DNA of 64,000 nucleotides from Crateriforma spongiae (GCF_012290005.1 NZ_JAAXMS010000012.1:62001-126000); one strand, 5' to 3'. Shown: positions 35,943 through 44,857, counted from the stretch's first letter. Numbers and translations: made by a program. The notes: generated from the sequence alone by a model not told the origin.

Positions 35943-37198
35943 CCGCCAACCGCACGGTTGAATCGAAAGGAAATGACCGCGACACGACGAGCGGTCGAAG
36001 GGACACGACAAAGAGCCGATTGGCCAAACGACGTTGTTTCATCAAACAATTGATTGCCGCCGGCGCCGGGTTGACGATCAACGCCACGGCCCGGTCTGTC
36101 AGTGCCGCACCTGTCAAAACGACTCAACCGGCCCCCGACGGTTTCTTTACGCTGGGAAGACAAGACGATCACTGGTGGCTGATCTCACCCGACGGCCAGC
36201 CGTTCTTTACGGTGGGGATCAATCACATCGACCCGGCGACGCTGCGGTACCCGGAAAACATCGATCTGTGGCGTGACAAGTACGGCGGCAGCACGATTCG
36301 TTGGATCCAAGAATCCGTGACACCCAACTTGCATGACTGGGGGTTCAATTCGGTCGGCTGGGTCCAAGAAGTGACCGTTCGGAAATGGCAACATTCACGC
36401 AGCTTTACCATCGATGAATACCGGGCACTGGACATGCCCTATTGTCATTTGCTGCCGTTCACCGAATCACATCAATGGGAAAAGCACACCGTCCACTATG
36501 ATTTCCGCAGCGATGACTGGAAAGATTGGTGTGACTATGTGGCACGTGCTCATTGCGGCGAACTTGCCGAGGAACGCAACCTGATCGGATACTTCTATAG
36601 TGATTGTCCGACATGGATTCACAGCCGACCAGACAATCAATGGCGCGGGCCCATCTTTGATCCCGATCGTCTGGAATCCGAGGCCGGCCGCAAAGAACTG
36701 ATCGAGTTGGCGACCCTTTATTACGAAACCACTCACGATGCGATTCGACGTTATGACAAGCATCACCTGATCTTCGGCGACCGATACGAAGCCAACGCGC
36801 CGATCGCCAAGCAAGTCATCGACGCCGCGCTTCCGTACGTCGACGTGCTATCGTTTCAGGACTTTCGTGATCCGGTCACCCACCTGCCGGAATATCATCG
36901 ACAGACGGGCAAGCCGGTGCTTTTGGCGGACGCGGCCCGCATGCGATGGCAGACGGCACCAGGCGAATTCACCCATAACGAAGGTGAGTGGTACGCGGCC
37001 ACACTGCAACAGCTGTTTCAAACCCCAGGCTGTATCGGATTCCATCTGTGCGGTGCCTATCAACGCAATCGCGCCCGACGCTATGGCCTGTTGGATGAGC
37101 AAGAGATTCCCGATTCCGAGAACGTGCCACTGATCCGCCAAGCCAATCATCGCATCACGCAGCAGATGAATCAGCGATTCCCGCAAGTGCAACAGTGA
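35939..37198 (+). CDS. Tat-exported agarase-like clan-A glycoside hydrolase
   Basis: The 419 residues begin with a twin-arginine signal (KRRCFIKQLIAAGAGL) and continue as an alpha/beta-barrel hydrolase of the beta-agarase-like type: GRQDDHWWLISPDGQPFFTV, GINHIDPATLRYPEN, NLHDWGFNSVGWVQE, IGYFYSDCPTWIHS, HLIFGDRYEANAPI and VLSFQDFRDPVT. The Glu/Asp at the ends of barrel strands would be the catalytic pair, but the exact residues cannot be fixed by eye. Substrate unknown; the neighbours suggest a marine polysaccharide or its oligosaccharides. It overlaps DUF6786 by four bases and is followed by the epimerase-like gene after 32 bases. Confidence 0.78.
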   Translation: MTANRTVESKGNDRDTTSGRRDTTKSRLAKRRCFIKQLIAAGAGLTINATARSVSAAPVKTTQPAPDGFFTLGRQDDHWWLISPDGQPFFTVGINHIDPATLRYPENIDLWRDKYGGSTIRWIQESVTPNLHDWGFNSVGWVQEVTVRKWQHSRSFTIDEYRALDMPYCHLLPFTESHQWEKHTVHYDFRSDDWKDWCDYVARAHCGELAEERNLIGYFYSDCPTWIHSRPDNQWRGPIFDPDRLESEAGRKELIELATLYYETTHDAIRRYDKHHLIFGDRYEANAPIAKQVIDAALPYVDVLSFQDFRDPVTHLPEYHRQTGKPVLLADAARMRWQTAPGEFTHNEGEWYAATLQQLFQTPGCIGFHLCGAYQRNRARRYGLLDEQEIPDSENVPLIRQANHRITQQMNQRFPQVQQ

Positions 37199-37230
37199 TT
37201 CCCCCCCATCATTCCACCAGGACATCATCG

Positions 37231-38181
37231 ATGAACCACCAACGACGCCGTTTTCTTACTTCCTCCGCCGGTTTCCTTGCGGCAAGTGCGCTGACCAAGT
37301 CCGTGCTTGCCCAGCCGTCAGGGCAACGTCGTTTTACCGTGGATTTGCGTTGGGGCAGCATTGGCGTCAAAGCCAGCCAGCGGGAAGCGATCATATTGGC
37401 CGCCAAGCATGGATTCGAATCCGTGGCGGCGTCGCCGGCAGAGTTGGCCAAGTTGTCCGATAGCGAAAACCAGGACTTGCTGGGCGAACTGGCCGACGCC
37501 GGATTGGTCTGGGGTTCCAGCGGCTTGCCACTGGACTTTCGCAAGGACGAGGCGCGTTTCCAGGAAGGATTGCGTCAGTTGCCAACGCTCGCGGCCGCCG
37601 CGAAACGAGCAGGTGTGACGCGAATGGGGACTTGGATCACTCCCGGCAGCGACGAATTGACTTACGTCGCCAATTTCCGCCAGCACGCCCAACGCCTTCG
37701 CCAGTGCGCCAAAGTGTTGCAAGACCACGGTCTTCGGTTTGGCTTGGAATATGTGGGCACACCATCCTTGCGAAATTCCAAACGCTATCCGTTTATCCAT
37801 ACCATGCGTGAAACGGCTGATTTGCATGCCGAAATCGGCGTCAACAACATGGGATTTGTCTTGGATTCGTGGCACTGGTACACCGCTCGCGAAACCGCGG
37901 ACGACATTCGTGCATTGGATTCAAAACAAGTGGTCGGGTGCGATCTGAATGACGCGCCGGCGGGGCTGGACATCGACCAGCAACAAGACAACCAGCGGGA
38001 ATTGCCGATGGCCACGGGCGTCATCGATGTTCAATCCTTTTTGGAAGCTTTGGTCGACATCGGGTACGACGGTCCCGTTCGCGCTGAACCGTTCAACAAG
38101 CCGCTGAATCAATTGGACAATGACGCGGCATGCGCCAAGACGTCTGCAGCGATCCACCAGGCGTTTGCCTTGCTGGATTGA
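37231..38181 (+). CDS. Tat-exported sugar phosphate isomerase/epimerase-like TIM barrel (AP endonuclease 2 family)
   Basis: A 316-residue protein with a Tat signal (QRRRFLTSSAGFLAASALTK) and the xylose-isomerase-like barrel: LGLEYVGT-type metal site (GLEYVGTPS), VLDSWHWYTA, VVGCDLNDAPAG and GPVRAEPFNK provide the Glu, Asp, His and Glu ligands expected of this fold. Recently described relatives act on 3-keto-glycosides (elimination and hydration), which fits an operon with a DUF1080 and sugar-dehydrogenase fusion. The start at ATG 37231 gives the Tat motif directly; the frame is open 12 codons upstream. It ends the locus. Confidence 0.85.
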   Translation: MNHQRRRFLTSSAGFLAASALTKSVLAQPSGQRRFTVDLRWGSIGVKASQREAIILAAKHGFESVAASPAELAKLSDSENQDLLGELADAGLVWGSSGLPLDFRKDEARFQEGLRQLPTLAAAAKRAGVTRMGTWITPGSDELTYVANFRQHAQRLRQCAKVLQDHGLRFGLEYVGTPSLRNSKRYPFIHTMRETADLHAEIGVNNMGFVLDSWHWYTARETADDIRALDSKQVVGCDLNDAPAGLDIDQQQDNQRELPMATGVIDVQSFLEALVDIGYDGPVRAEPFNKPLNQLDNDAACAKTSAAIHQAFALLD

Positions 38182-38523
38182 TCCACCCCCAGGGTTTGCC
38201 CTTCCCACTCTTTTCTTCATGCCAGCGGAGTCCCCGACGCCGCTTCTTTGGCGCGAAAGCTGCATCCCATTGCGATGTCGCTCAGCAGTAAAGCGCCCCT
38301 GTGGTTGGTTCCCACCTGCCGAAGATGTCACCAACACTTGCGTGGTGGATCTGCCTGTGATGTGGATCTGATTGAGCGGCAAACGATCGCGTTGACCGAT
38401 GAAGTACTGGTCGGCGTTCGACTGACCGTCGCTTGTCGGACGAAGATCGCGTTTCCCCATCGCATCTATTGTCCGTCCAAGGCGACCAATCGCAGAACTC
38501 GTATTTTGGGAAGCCCCACAGCA
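38182..38523. other. Intergenic region before the dehalogenase-like gene
   Basis: The 342 bases have an open frame joined to the downstream gene, but its residues (Arg, Cys and Pro rich, with no hydrophobic pattern) look like noncoding sequence. A Cys pair (LVPTCRRCHQHL) gives a faint zinc-ribbon impression that I do not trust. No repeats or RNA genes were recognised. Confidence 0.35.
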
Positions 38524-39384
38524 ATGAAGATCCAAGACTTTCGCAAACGTCAGCAAATGCATTCTCTGGAAGGTTTGATTGACACCCCGCTGCAAATCGC
38601 GGCGACCGATGTCGGCGACGGGGACGCAGTGGTGTTGCTGCATGGCATACCGACTTGGTCGTTTTTGTTTCACGAGGTCATTGATCCGCTGGCCGAGCAT
38701 TTTCGTGTTGTTGCCCCCGACATGGCGGGCTATGGCTATTCCGACCGTCGGGATCGTTTTGATCGTTCGATCGAGTTTCAAGCGGACGTGATCGAAAGCC
38801 TCCTTGATGAAATGGGCGTTGATCGGGCGCACTTCGTTGCCCATGACATCGGCGGTGGCGTTGCTCTGATCCTGGCAGATCGTCGTCCCGAATTGGTGCG
38901 TTCGATGGTGCTGTCCAACAGTGTTGCCTATGACAGTTGGCCGGTGGACGAAATGCTGGCTCTAGGACACCCGCGTAACGCACAATTGAGCCGTGAAGAG
39001 ATGACCGACAAACTGGTCGAGAGTTTCCAATTTGGGCTTTCAAGAAAAGAACGATTGACCGACGAGTTCAAGGAGGGAATCATCGCGCCTTACCAAGAAC
39101 CTGAAGGAATCGTCAGCCTAGTACGTAACGCGGCAAGTTTGAACACCAACCACACGACACCCCTAACGCATCGCCTGCACAAGATGCAGCAGTCGACGCT
39201 TTTGCTGTGGGGTGAAGACGATCGCTGGCAACCTATCGACACTGCCGAGCGTTTGGTCAAAGACCTGCCCAACGCGGAACTTCACCCGATGCGGAATTGT
39301 TCGCACTGGACACCGCAAGACAATCCGGACGAATTCGTCAGTGAAACACTGCGATTCTTGCAAGCGACCCCCGTCGCGGTCTGA
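38524..39384 (+). CDS. Alpha/beta hydrolase, haloalkane-dehalogenase or epoxide-hydrolase type
   Basis: A 286-residue single-domain hydrolase. The oxyanion region LLHGIPTWSFLFHE, the nucleophile elbow AHDIGGGVAL with Asp (not Ser) as nucleophile, the acid in LLWGEDDRWQP and the histidine in RNCSHWTPQDNP make a complete Asp-Asp-His triad as in haloacetate and haloalkane dehalogenases and epoxide hydrolases. Which reaction applies is not decidable without the halide-binding Trp pattern (Trp follows the HG-IP motif; a second is not obvious). The start was set at ATG 38524 (MKIQDFRKRQQ). Cytoplasmic, monocistronic. Confidence 0.88.
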   Translation: MKIQDFRKRQQMHSLEGLIDTPLQIAATDVGDGDAVVLLHGIPTWSFLFHEVIDPLAEHFRVVAPDMAGYGYSDRRDRFDRSIEFQADVIESLLDEMGVDRAHFVAHDIGGGVALILADRRPELVRSMVLSNSVAYDSWPVDEMLALGHPRNAQLSREEMTDKLVESFQFGLSRKERLTDEFKEGIIAPYQEPEGIVSLVRNAASLNTNHTTPLTHRLHKMQQSTLLLWGEDDRWQPIDTAERLVKDLPNAELHPMRNCSHWTPQDNPDEFVSETLRFLQATPVAV

Positions 39385-39434
39385 TTCGGCCGCTGGACGT
39401 GACATCGTTTTCGTCCGTTTGGTGCGTTTGCCGG

Positions 39435-39947
39435 TCAGCTCGACATGCGCACCTGGTACGAATCCGGAACTTTGAACAATCGCCAGTACGGATGCACGTC
39501 GGTCGTCGGCCGGCCATCCGCCTTCACCAAAGGCAAACCGGCATTGCACCATCCCAGAATGCTGTCGCGATAATTGACCGCGTCCACCCCCGAATCGACC
39601 AACTTGGCGGCGAAAAGATAGCTGCGACCGCCGACGGTGCAGTACGCCACCACAGGCCGGCCGGAATACGACCGCGGGTCCGATTCGAATTGCTTGCGAG
39701 TGATTGCACCGGAGATCCGTGAAATGGCAAGTTCTGCATCGCTGCGGACATCCACCAAGACCGGCGATCGTTCATCAGATTCCAACCAATGAACCAAGTC
39801 GTTTGTCGTGATGGTCCGCACCGGCGTCCGCCCCAATCGACACCGCCCTGATTCGACAACTGCGAACGCAAAATTGCATAGTCGTATGATGCCAGCGCCT
39901 AAATGATCTGCACAGCAATCCGCCAGCGACATGGTGCCCTTCTTCAT
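39435..39947 (-). CDS. Single-domain rhodanese
   Basis: A 170-residue protein with a rhodanese domain: LVDVRSDAELAISRISGAIT, the active loop VVAYCTVGGRSYLFA with catalytic Cys, and GVDAVNYRDSILGWCNAGLP. A N-terminal segment of ~45 residues contains Cys (ADCCADHLGAG). The start was taken at the ATG ending at 39947 (MKKGTMSLADCC); the next ATG, five codons on, is possible. It transfers sulfane sulfur or acts as a cysteine-based sensor; partners are unknown. It converges with the dehalogenase-like gene and is divergent from the DUF4010 gene. Confidence 0.85.
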   Translation of the reverse strand: MKKGTMSLADCCADHLGAGIIRLCNFAFAVVESGRCRLGRTPVRTITTNDLVHWLESDERSPVLVDVRSDAELAISRISGAITRKQFESDPRSYSGRPVVAYCTVGGRSYLFAAKLVDSGVDAVNYRDSILGWCNAGLPLVKADGRPTTDVHPYWRLFKVPDSYQVRMSS

Positions 39948-40219
39948 GCTTGTGTTGACTGGTGTTCGGCCTTGGCGGTCGCGACGGGCCAAAGCGGTGC
40001 TCCAATCCCCCGCGTTTCATACGACTCGGCCGCGACCTGCCAACCTCATCTTATCCTAACCTCGGATTGCCGCTTTGAAATCGGGCGTTTGGTCGCCGCA
40101 ATGCCACATCGCCCCAGGTTTGCTGTTTGGAGGAAACGTCCGCCGAGTAGAATGGGGGATTGGCCTGCGGCCGATGCAGCTTGTTGATGCACCCGTTCGA
40201 GTTTGAAAGTCTGACGTCT

Positions 40220-41515
40220 ATGGAATCCTTCCAGTCACTTGCGATTTCTCTCGGCCTGGGGCTATTGGTCGGCCTGCAGCGTGAGTGGAAGGAGTCGGAC
40301 ATCGCGGGAATTCGCACGTTTCCGCTGATCACCATGCTGGGGACATTGTGCGTGATTGCGTCGGACGGTGTCGGCTGGCTCAGTGCAGCGGGCCTGCTAT
40401 CCGTGGCGGCCATGCTTGCCATCGCTAACATCGCGAAACTACGGTCCGGCGTGAACAGCTCGGGGATGACTACCGAGGTCGCCGTGCTGTTGATGTATGT
40501 CGTCGGCAGTGCCTTGGCGGTCAACCAAACGGGGCCGGCGATTGTGACGGCCGGGGTCGCCGCAGTCCTGCTGCACTGGAAAGCTCGACTGCACGGTGTC
40601 GTCGATGCCATGACAGCGAAAGACTTGCGCGCGGTGATGAATCTTGCGTTGATCGGGCTGATCATTCTGCCACTTCTGCCAGACGAGACCTACGGCCCCT
40701 ACAACGTCCTGAACCCGTTTAGCATCTGGCGGATGGTGGTGCTGATCGTCGGAATTAGCATGGCCGCATACGTCGCGCAAAAGCTGCTGGGTGCCAAAGC
40801 CGGTGCGGTCCTTGGCGGCATTTTCGGCGGACTGATCTCTAGCACCGCGACCACCGTCAGCTACGCCCGTCAAACCAAAGACACACCCAATATCAGTGCG
40901 ATCGCGGCTCTGGTGATCATGATCGCGTCGACGATTGTCAACATACGCGTGTTGATCGAAATCGGCGCGGTGGCGCCGGCTCTGCTCGATGTTGCGTTTC
41001 CGCCGATCGCTGCGATGTTGGTGTTGATGGTTCTGGAGTGTGCCCTGCTATACATGCCCGTCCGAAAGCAAGACACCACCGCACCGGACTATGACAACCC
41101 GGCTCAGCTGAAACCGGCCATTATCTTCGGCGCGCTGTACGCCGTCGTGCTGTTCATCGTTGCAGCCGCCAAGGATATGTTCGGCGAACAGGCCTTGTAC
41201 TGGATTGCCGGCATTTCGGGGCTGACCGACGTGGATGCGATCACGCTTTCGACGGCCAAGATGTTTAGCGAAGATCGCGTCGATTCACAAACCGCTTGGC
41301 GAGTGATCCTGATCGCCACACTGTCCAACCTCATCTTCAAAGCCGGAATCGTAGCGGTACTCGGAAGCCGTCGAACGTTTCTATACGTGTGCGTTGCCTT
41401 CGGAATTGCAATTGCCGGTGGAATCTTGCTGCTGGTGTTTTGGCCTGGATGGGATGTCACCGAATTGGGCCGTTTGTCCGGTGTCTCGCATTTGCTGAAC
41501 AGCGGTACGAAATAG
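40220..41515 (+). CDS. MgtC/SapB family DUF4010 membrane protein
   Basis: A 431-residue inner-membrane protein with about twelve hydrophobic segments. The N-terminal MgtC region shows LGLGLLVGLQREW and GIRTFPLITMLG; the DUF4010 part shows GLISSTATTVSYARQ and GLTDVDAITLSTAKM. The QRE and the polar residues of TDVDA are the family's probable ion-site residues. MgtC homologues are linked to magnesium and acid tolerance; full-length DUF4010 members are unassigned. The ATG at 40220 is adopted because it is immediately before the first helix; ATG 40187 is possible. Monocistronic. Confidence 0.9.
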   Translation: MESFQSLAISLGLGLLVGLQREWKESDIAGIRTFPLITMLGTLCVIASDGVGWLSAAGLLSVAAMLAIANIAKLRSGVNSSGMTTEVAVLLMYVVGSALAVNQTGPAIVTAGVAAVLLHWKARLHGVVDAMTAKDLRAVMNLALIGLIILPLLPDETYGPYNVLNPFSIWRMVVLIVGISMAAYVAQKLLGAKAGAVLGGIFGGLISSTATTVSYARQTKDTPNISAIAALVIMIASTIVNIRVLIEIGAVAPALLDVAFPPIAAMLVLMVLECALLYMPVRKQDTTAPDYDNPAQLKPAIIFGALYAVVLFIVAAAKDMFGEQALYWIAGISGLTDVDAITLSTAKMFSEDRVDSQTAWRVILIATLSNLIFKAGIVAVLGSRRTFLYVCVAFGIAIAGGILLLVFWPGWDVTELGRLSGVSHLLNSGTK

Positions 41516-41565
41516 CCGCATCGCGCAACGCAAGATCACCGTCACCCCATGGGGGTCGATCACCA

Positions 41566-42312
41566 TCAGGGCCCTTCGGAGGTGCCATCGATCGGCATCA
41601 CAAGCGTGATATTGTGCCGAATCTTTTCATAGGCTTCGCCGTTGTCCTTGCCGGGCGTTGAAAATTCGACGCTGCTTCGCAAGGTCAGTCTGCCGGACGC
41701 CGGACGCTGCAATTCGATTCTGCCGTCGACGTCGGTCTTCACATTCAGCCGAAGACCGTCCGGCCCACGCACAAAGACCATTCGATCAGCGACCGGCTTG
41801 CCCTTCCACAGCAGCGTGAACTCCAGAAGTTCACCCACATCGTGCGGTACAAGATCCAGGTCCATCTGCTCCGCTCGCCCGAGTTCATGCATGGCATCAT
41901 GCGATTGGACCGACAAATTGCGTGCGTAATAGTGAAGCAACACATTGGTTTGACCGTAGGCGTAAACGCCAAACTTTCCGTAAGCGTCCACGCTGTATTC
42001 GTCGGCCGGCGGCACCGTCACTCGCATCCACCGGTTTTCGCCGTCCTTGACTTCATCCGCTTTGATCGCATCCGGCGAGGGATTTTCGATCGTGCGAATC
42101 CATACATCGCTGCTGCCAAGAAAGTGGTCCAGGTAAAATCCATCGCCCGGGCGCGCAGCTTCTTCGAAGTAAATGTTGGCCCCGGTACGGCTGTCGGCTT
42201 CGCGGTCAACGGCGATCCACAAGTAGTGGGCGTTCACTGACGCCGCGATGCCCAGCCAGGCGATGACGGTGGCGGAACGAAAAATGATCTGATTCACGAG
42301 GCGAACTCCCAT
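41566..42312 (-). CDS. Secreted DUF4198-type protein
   Basis: A 248-residue exported protein: signal QIIFRSATVIAWLGIAASVN then AHYLWIAVDRE, the typical AHxLWL start of DUF4198 (cobalt/nickel-associated periplasmic proteins). A beta-rich body follows (VTVPPADEYSVDAYGKFGVY) and a C-terminal Ig-like region with GRIELQRPASGRLTLRSSVE. Function not established; the family is often encoded near metal transporters but not here. The ATG ending at 42312 is preferred over the more distal start. It is divergent from the YqgV-type gene. Confidence 0.78.
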   Translation of the reverse strand: MGVRLVNQIIFRSATVIAWLGIAASVNAHYLWIAVDREADSRTGANIYFEEAARPGDGFYLDHFLGSSDVWIRTIENPSPDAIKADEVKDGENRWMRVTVPPADEYSVDAYGKFGVYAYGQTNVLLHYYARNLSVQSHDAMHELGRAEQMDLDLVPHDVGELLEFTLLWKGKPVADRMVFVRGPDGLRLNVKTDVDGRIELQRPASGRLTLRSSVEFSTPGKDNGEAYEKIRHNITLVMPIDGTSEGP

Positions 42313-42517
42313 CGCTTTCAATCGGTGGATTCTCTTGAGGCATACGTCCGGTTTGGTCGGCGGCATTCTAACCAGCCCTCAAACGCGGCACCACGTTTTT
42401 CGATCTGATGTCGCCAAGGTCGTGAAACCATCACCCTAGACACACGTTCAACCGCCGGCAACGATCAAGGGTGAACACGTCGAATGCGAGCTCGAATCTG
42501 CAAAGGAACCGATCGGC

Positions 42518-42811
42518 ATGAAAGTCATCATGGATCTGTGCATCGTCCCGATGGGCGTCGGTGTCTCGGTCAGCAAGTACGTCGCCGAGTGCCAAAAGGT
42601 ACTGCAGGAAGCGGGGTTGGATCACCAGCTTCACGCCTACGGAACGAATATCGAAGGCGATTGGGATGAAGTCTTCGCCGCGGTGAAACAATGCCACGAG
42701 CGGGTCCACGCGATGGGCGCACCTCGCATCACGACAAGCATCAAAGTGGGCACGCGAACCGACCGCAACCAAACAATGCAGGACAAAATCGACAGCGTCC
42801 AAACGCCGTAG
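42518..42811 (+). CDS. MTH1187/YqgV family thiamine-binding protein (DUF77)
   Basis: A 97-residue ferredoxin-fold protein, matching the family end to end: MKVIMDLCIVPMGVGVSVSK, LHAYGTNIEGDWDEVFAAVK, MGAPRITTSIKVGTRTD. Homologues form tetramers and bind thiamine or related compounds. There is no TPP riboswitch motif in the 150 bases upstream. The stop codon's last base is the first base of a tandem 40-bp repeat (42811-42890). Confidence 0.93.
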   Translation: MKVIMDLCIVPMGVGVSVSKYVAECQKVLQEAGLDHQLHAYGTNIEGDWDEVFAAVKQCHERVHAMGAPRITTSIKVGTRTDRNQTMQDKIDSVQTP

Positions 42812-42890
42812 TGGACGAGGTCACGAGTCTCTTGCCGCCGGTACGCACTCGTGGACGAGGTCACGAGTCCCTGGCCGCCGGTACGCCTCT
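42811..42890 (+). repeat. Two tandem 40-bp copies of a dispersed repeat (family A)
   Basis: Units at 42811-42850 and 42851-42890 begin GTGGACGAGGTCACGAGTC and end in TTGCCGCCGGTACGCACTC or a close variant; they differ at only a few positions. Related copies lie at 44884-44943 (pair), 54271-54290 and 57209-57256 (degenerate inverted pair). They occupy intergenic DNA only. Confidence 0.9.
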
Positions 42891-42902
42891 TCATTGCGAT
42901 TT

Positions 42903-43481
42903 TCAACTTTGCCCACGACCAAAGTAACTGGCCATATCAACCGACTGAACGGCCTTCCGCGGCGTCGACACATACATGATGGCTTCCTGGCCCGCTAATC
43001 CAGACTCCTGCAGCAACACAAAATGATCATACCGCTCCACTTGGAATGGATGATCGCCGATACAAAAGTACCGGTGCACTAGCTTTTCGCTGCGTTTGGT
43101 GTATAGCCGGATCTTGCCCTTCACCGGGAACGTTCTTCCATCCCGAAGCGTTCGCTTCATCTGATGCCGGTGATAAAGAATGAATCCCCAAAGGATCAGG
43201 GCGAAAAGCATCGTGACACCGGCATACGCCGCCAACGCTCTCGCCCCGAAGGTATCCCTGCGAAGCATGTCGGCACAGAAGCCAAAGAAAGCGACGCCGA
43301 ACACAATCAAAAAGGCAATCCAAGCGAAACGCGAGTTGGCGTAGTGTGCACGTGCGATCTGATCCTTCTGAGTCGCCGAAAGTTCACCCAAGCGATTGAC
43401 TGCCAGGTCGTCTTGCGAAAAACCAAAGACCGTTTCCAGGGCGGCCTGCCCTTTGGATCCGGCATCCTCCGCCATGTGCAT
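42903..43481 (-). CDS. Two-span membrane protein of unknown function
   Basis: The 192-residue protein has a polar helical N-terminus (LETVFGFSQDDLAVNRLGEL), two adjacent hydrophobic segments (FAWIAFLIVFGVAFFGFCAD and AYAGVTMLFALILWGFILY, residues 56-110) and a ~80-residue C-terminal soluble domain of beta type (IRLYTKRSEKLVHRYFCIGD, FQVERYDHFVLLQESG) ending MYVSTPRKAVQSVD. No family was recognised. It is preceded (10 bases) by a short frame at 43491-43718 and by the degenerate M48 gene, all on the minus strand and together bracketed by family A repeats. Confidence 0.7.
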   Translation of the reverse strand: MHMAEDAGSKGQAALETVFGFSQDDLAVNRLGELSATQKDQIARAHYANSRFAWIAFLIVFGVAFFGFCADMLRRDTFGARALAAYAGVTMLFALILWGFILYHRHQMKRTLRDGRTFPVKGKIRLYTKRSEKLVHRYFCIGDHPFQVERYDHFVLLQESGLAGQEAIMYVSTPRKAVQSVDMASYFGRGQS

Positions 43482-43490
43482 GCCTTCGAC

Positions 43491-43718
43491 TTACCTTCCG
43501 CTCACGTTTCCCACATCTGAAATACGACCGCTTCGCAAGTCGAATTGTAGTTTGCAGGAGGCAATCGGTGATAGCGAAAAGGTTCCACCCCAATCAAGCG
43601 ACGTGGAATCACCGGGTGTCACAGGATCGACGATCCAGATCGAATCCACTTCGTCTGCGAAGACGATTTCGGCATGCATCAACATGCCCGGATTCAATCG
43701 GTCGGCAACATCACCCAC
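43491..43718 (-). CDS. Short possible gene between the M48-like and two-span genes
   Basis: A 75-residue frame overlapping the end of the M48-like gene by 25 bases and stopping 10 bases before the next gene, on the same strand. It contains a beta-like stretch (MHAEIVFADEVDSIWIVDPV) but no signal, membrane segment or known motif. The tight packing suggests a real member of a three-gene unit; the alternative is that it is noncoding spacer. No close family was recognised. Confidence 0.35.
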   Translation of the reverse strand: MGDVADRLNPGMLMHAEIVFADEVDSIWIVDPVTPGDSTSLDWGGTFSLSPIASCKLQFDLRSGRISDVGNVSGR

Positions 43719-44857
43719 AGTTCAGGTCGGCCGACGTTACAGTGAACGGCTCGGACCAGCATCCCCATGCAAGCCCAGGAAACGAACAGTGTGATGCGAG
43801 CGGCATGCCACGCGATCGGCGCGCCACCGGGCGTCGGGGAACGACGATTATGGACGCTGGGTACGGGATGAAAGATCGTTTCAATCAATGCGGATCGACG
43901 TGGTTCATCGTCCTGCAGAACGTCAAACGCCTTCACGGTTTGCTGCAGAACCTCCGGCGATGCGCCGGACTGCAAAACCTTTCCGTCGATCGCGTACGAC
44001 GCTTGGCGACTGAGTGTCGGTAACGTCAGCAACCCGAAAAAGGTCCAAAGCGTAAATCCGAGACAGGTCATGGTCAGCCCCGCGACGCTGGTCACGCCGG
44101 CGGCTGGCAACAAGGTCGACAACGCGAACCCTACCACCACCCACACAAGTGCCAGCAACAGCCCACGTGTTCGGCTGCCGCTTTGAATTGCTTCCAGTCG
44201 TCGTGCGATGACGATCGCTAGCTGGTCTGGCGATAATTTTCTGATCGTCTCTGCCGGCAACACGACGGTCTCCATTCCGGGCAGACCCACAATGCCGCCG
44301 GTGAAGCCGGTGTCGCGATGCTGGAGTGCCGTGATCGGGCGCGGCTTCCAACCCCAGGTCGAAACGATCGACTGAGCTCTTTCAAGCTTCGCGTCGATGT
44401 CCCCGTCATCTGCCGCGCGATTCCTCAGTGCTCCCACAAACTTGGCGATCGGTAGCTGTACACCGACAAGAAGGATCGCGAAGCCCGCGATCGCCACCAC
44501 TGCACCCGTGGTCCCGAGCCAACGCCCCATCAACAGGATCAACAGGCTGGCCGCAACAAAAAGCGTCCCCTGGACGAGCACGCCGCGGAGCCATCCTGCC
44601 GCGAACATCTTCAGCGAGATCGTGTTTGGCCTCCAACGGTTCGGTAACAAGTAACCGCCCAGCAAGTCCAGTGGGAATAACACCGCGGCCAGACAACCGA
44701 ACACTAAAGCAAGTGCGGTCAAATCATCGCTGCTCCAAGACTCCGAATCGGGAAGGATTTCAAGCGGGTATCGGGCCAGAAGCAGAAAGGCGCTTAGCAC
44801 GACGATCAAACCAACACCGAACATGCCGAGTAGCAAGCGAGCACGGGCATATGTCAT
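43694..44857 (-). CDS. Degenerate M48-family membrane peptidase homologue lacking the zinc site
   Basis: The 387 residues look like a Zn-dependent M48 (HtpX/Ste24-like) protease: N-terminal helices (LLLGMFGVGLIVVLSAFLLL), a substrate-side stretch ITALQHRDTGFTGGIVGLPG METVVLPAETIRKLSPDQL (split here into two pieces; it precedes the zinc helix in active members), then helices and a C-terminal YAIDGKVLQSGASPEVLQQT. Active M48 enzymes read AHELGH after LSPDEL; here the same place is LAIVIARRLEAIQSGSRTRG, with no HExxH. The zinc ligands are therefore gone and the protein is probably a catalytically dead relative, with conserved overall frame and no stops. It is flanked upstream by repeat copies at 44884-44943. 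Confidence 0.72.
   Translation of the reverse strand: MTYARARLLLGMFGVGLIVVLSAFLLLARYPLEILPDSESWSSDDLTALALVFGCLAAVLFPLDLLGGYLLPNRWRPNTISLKMFAAGWLRGVLVQGTLFVAASLLILLMGRWLGTTGAVVAIAGFAILLVGVQLPIAKFVGALRNRAADDGDIDAKLERAQSIVSTWGWKPRPITALQHRDTGFTGGIVGLPGMETVVLPAETIRKLSPDQLAIVIARRLEAIQSGSRTRGLLLALVWVVVGFALSTLLPAAGVTSVAGLTMTCLGFTLWTFFGLLTLPTLSRQASYAIDGKVLQSGASPEVLQQTVKAFDVLQDDEPRRSALIETIFHPVPSVHNRRSPTPGGAPIAWHAARITLFVSWACMGMLVRAVHCNVGRPELWVMLPTD

Noticed and set aside
37921-38844. A 307-residue minus-strand frame across the epimerase-like and dehalogenase-like genes
   Set aside because: Composition and lack of any motif, and full overlap with two well-supported plus-strand genes, show it to be a shadow.
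42370-42517. TPP riboswitch before the thiamine-binding protein gene
   Set aside because: No CUGAGA-type thi-box core or paired elements can be found in the leader.
42811-42890. CRISPR array from the tandem 40-bp units
   Set aside because: The units directly abut without spacers, only two are adjacent, and no cas gene is present.
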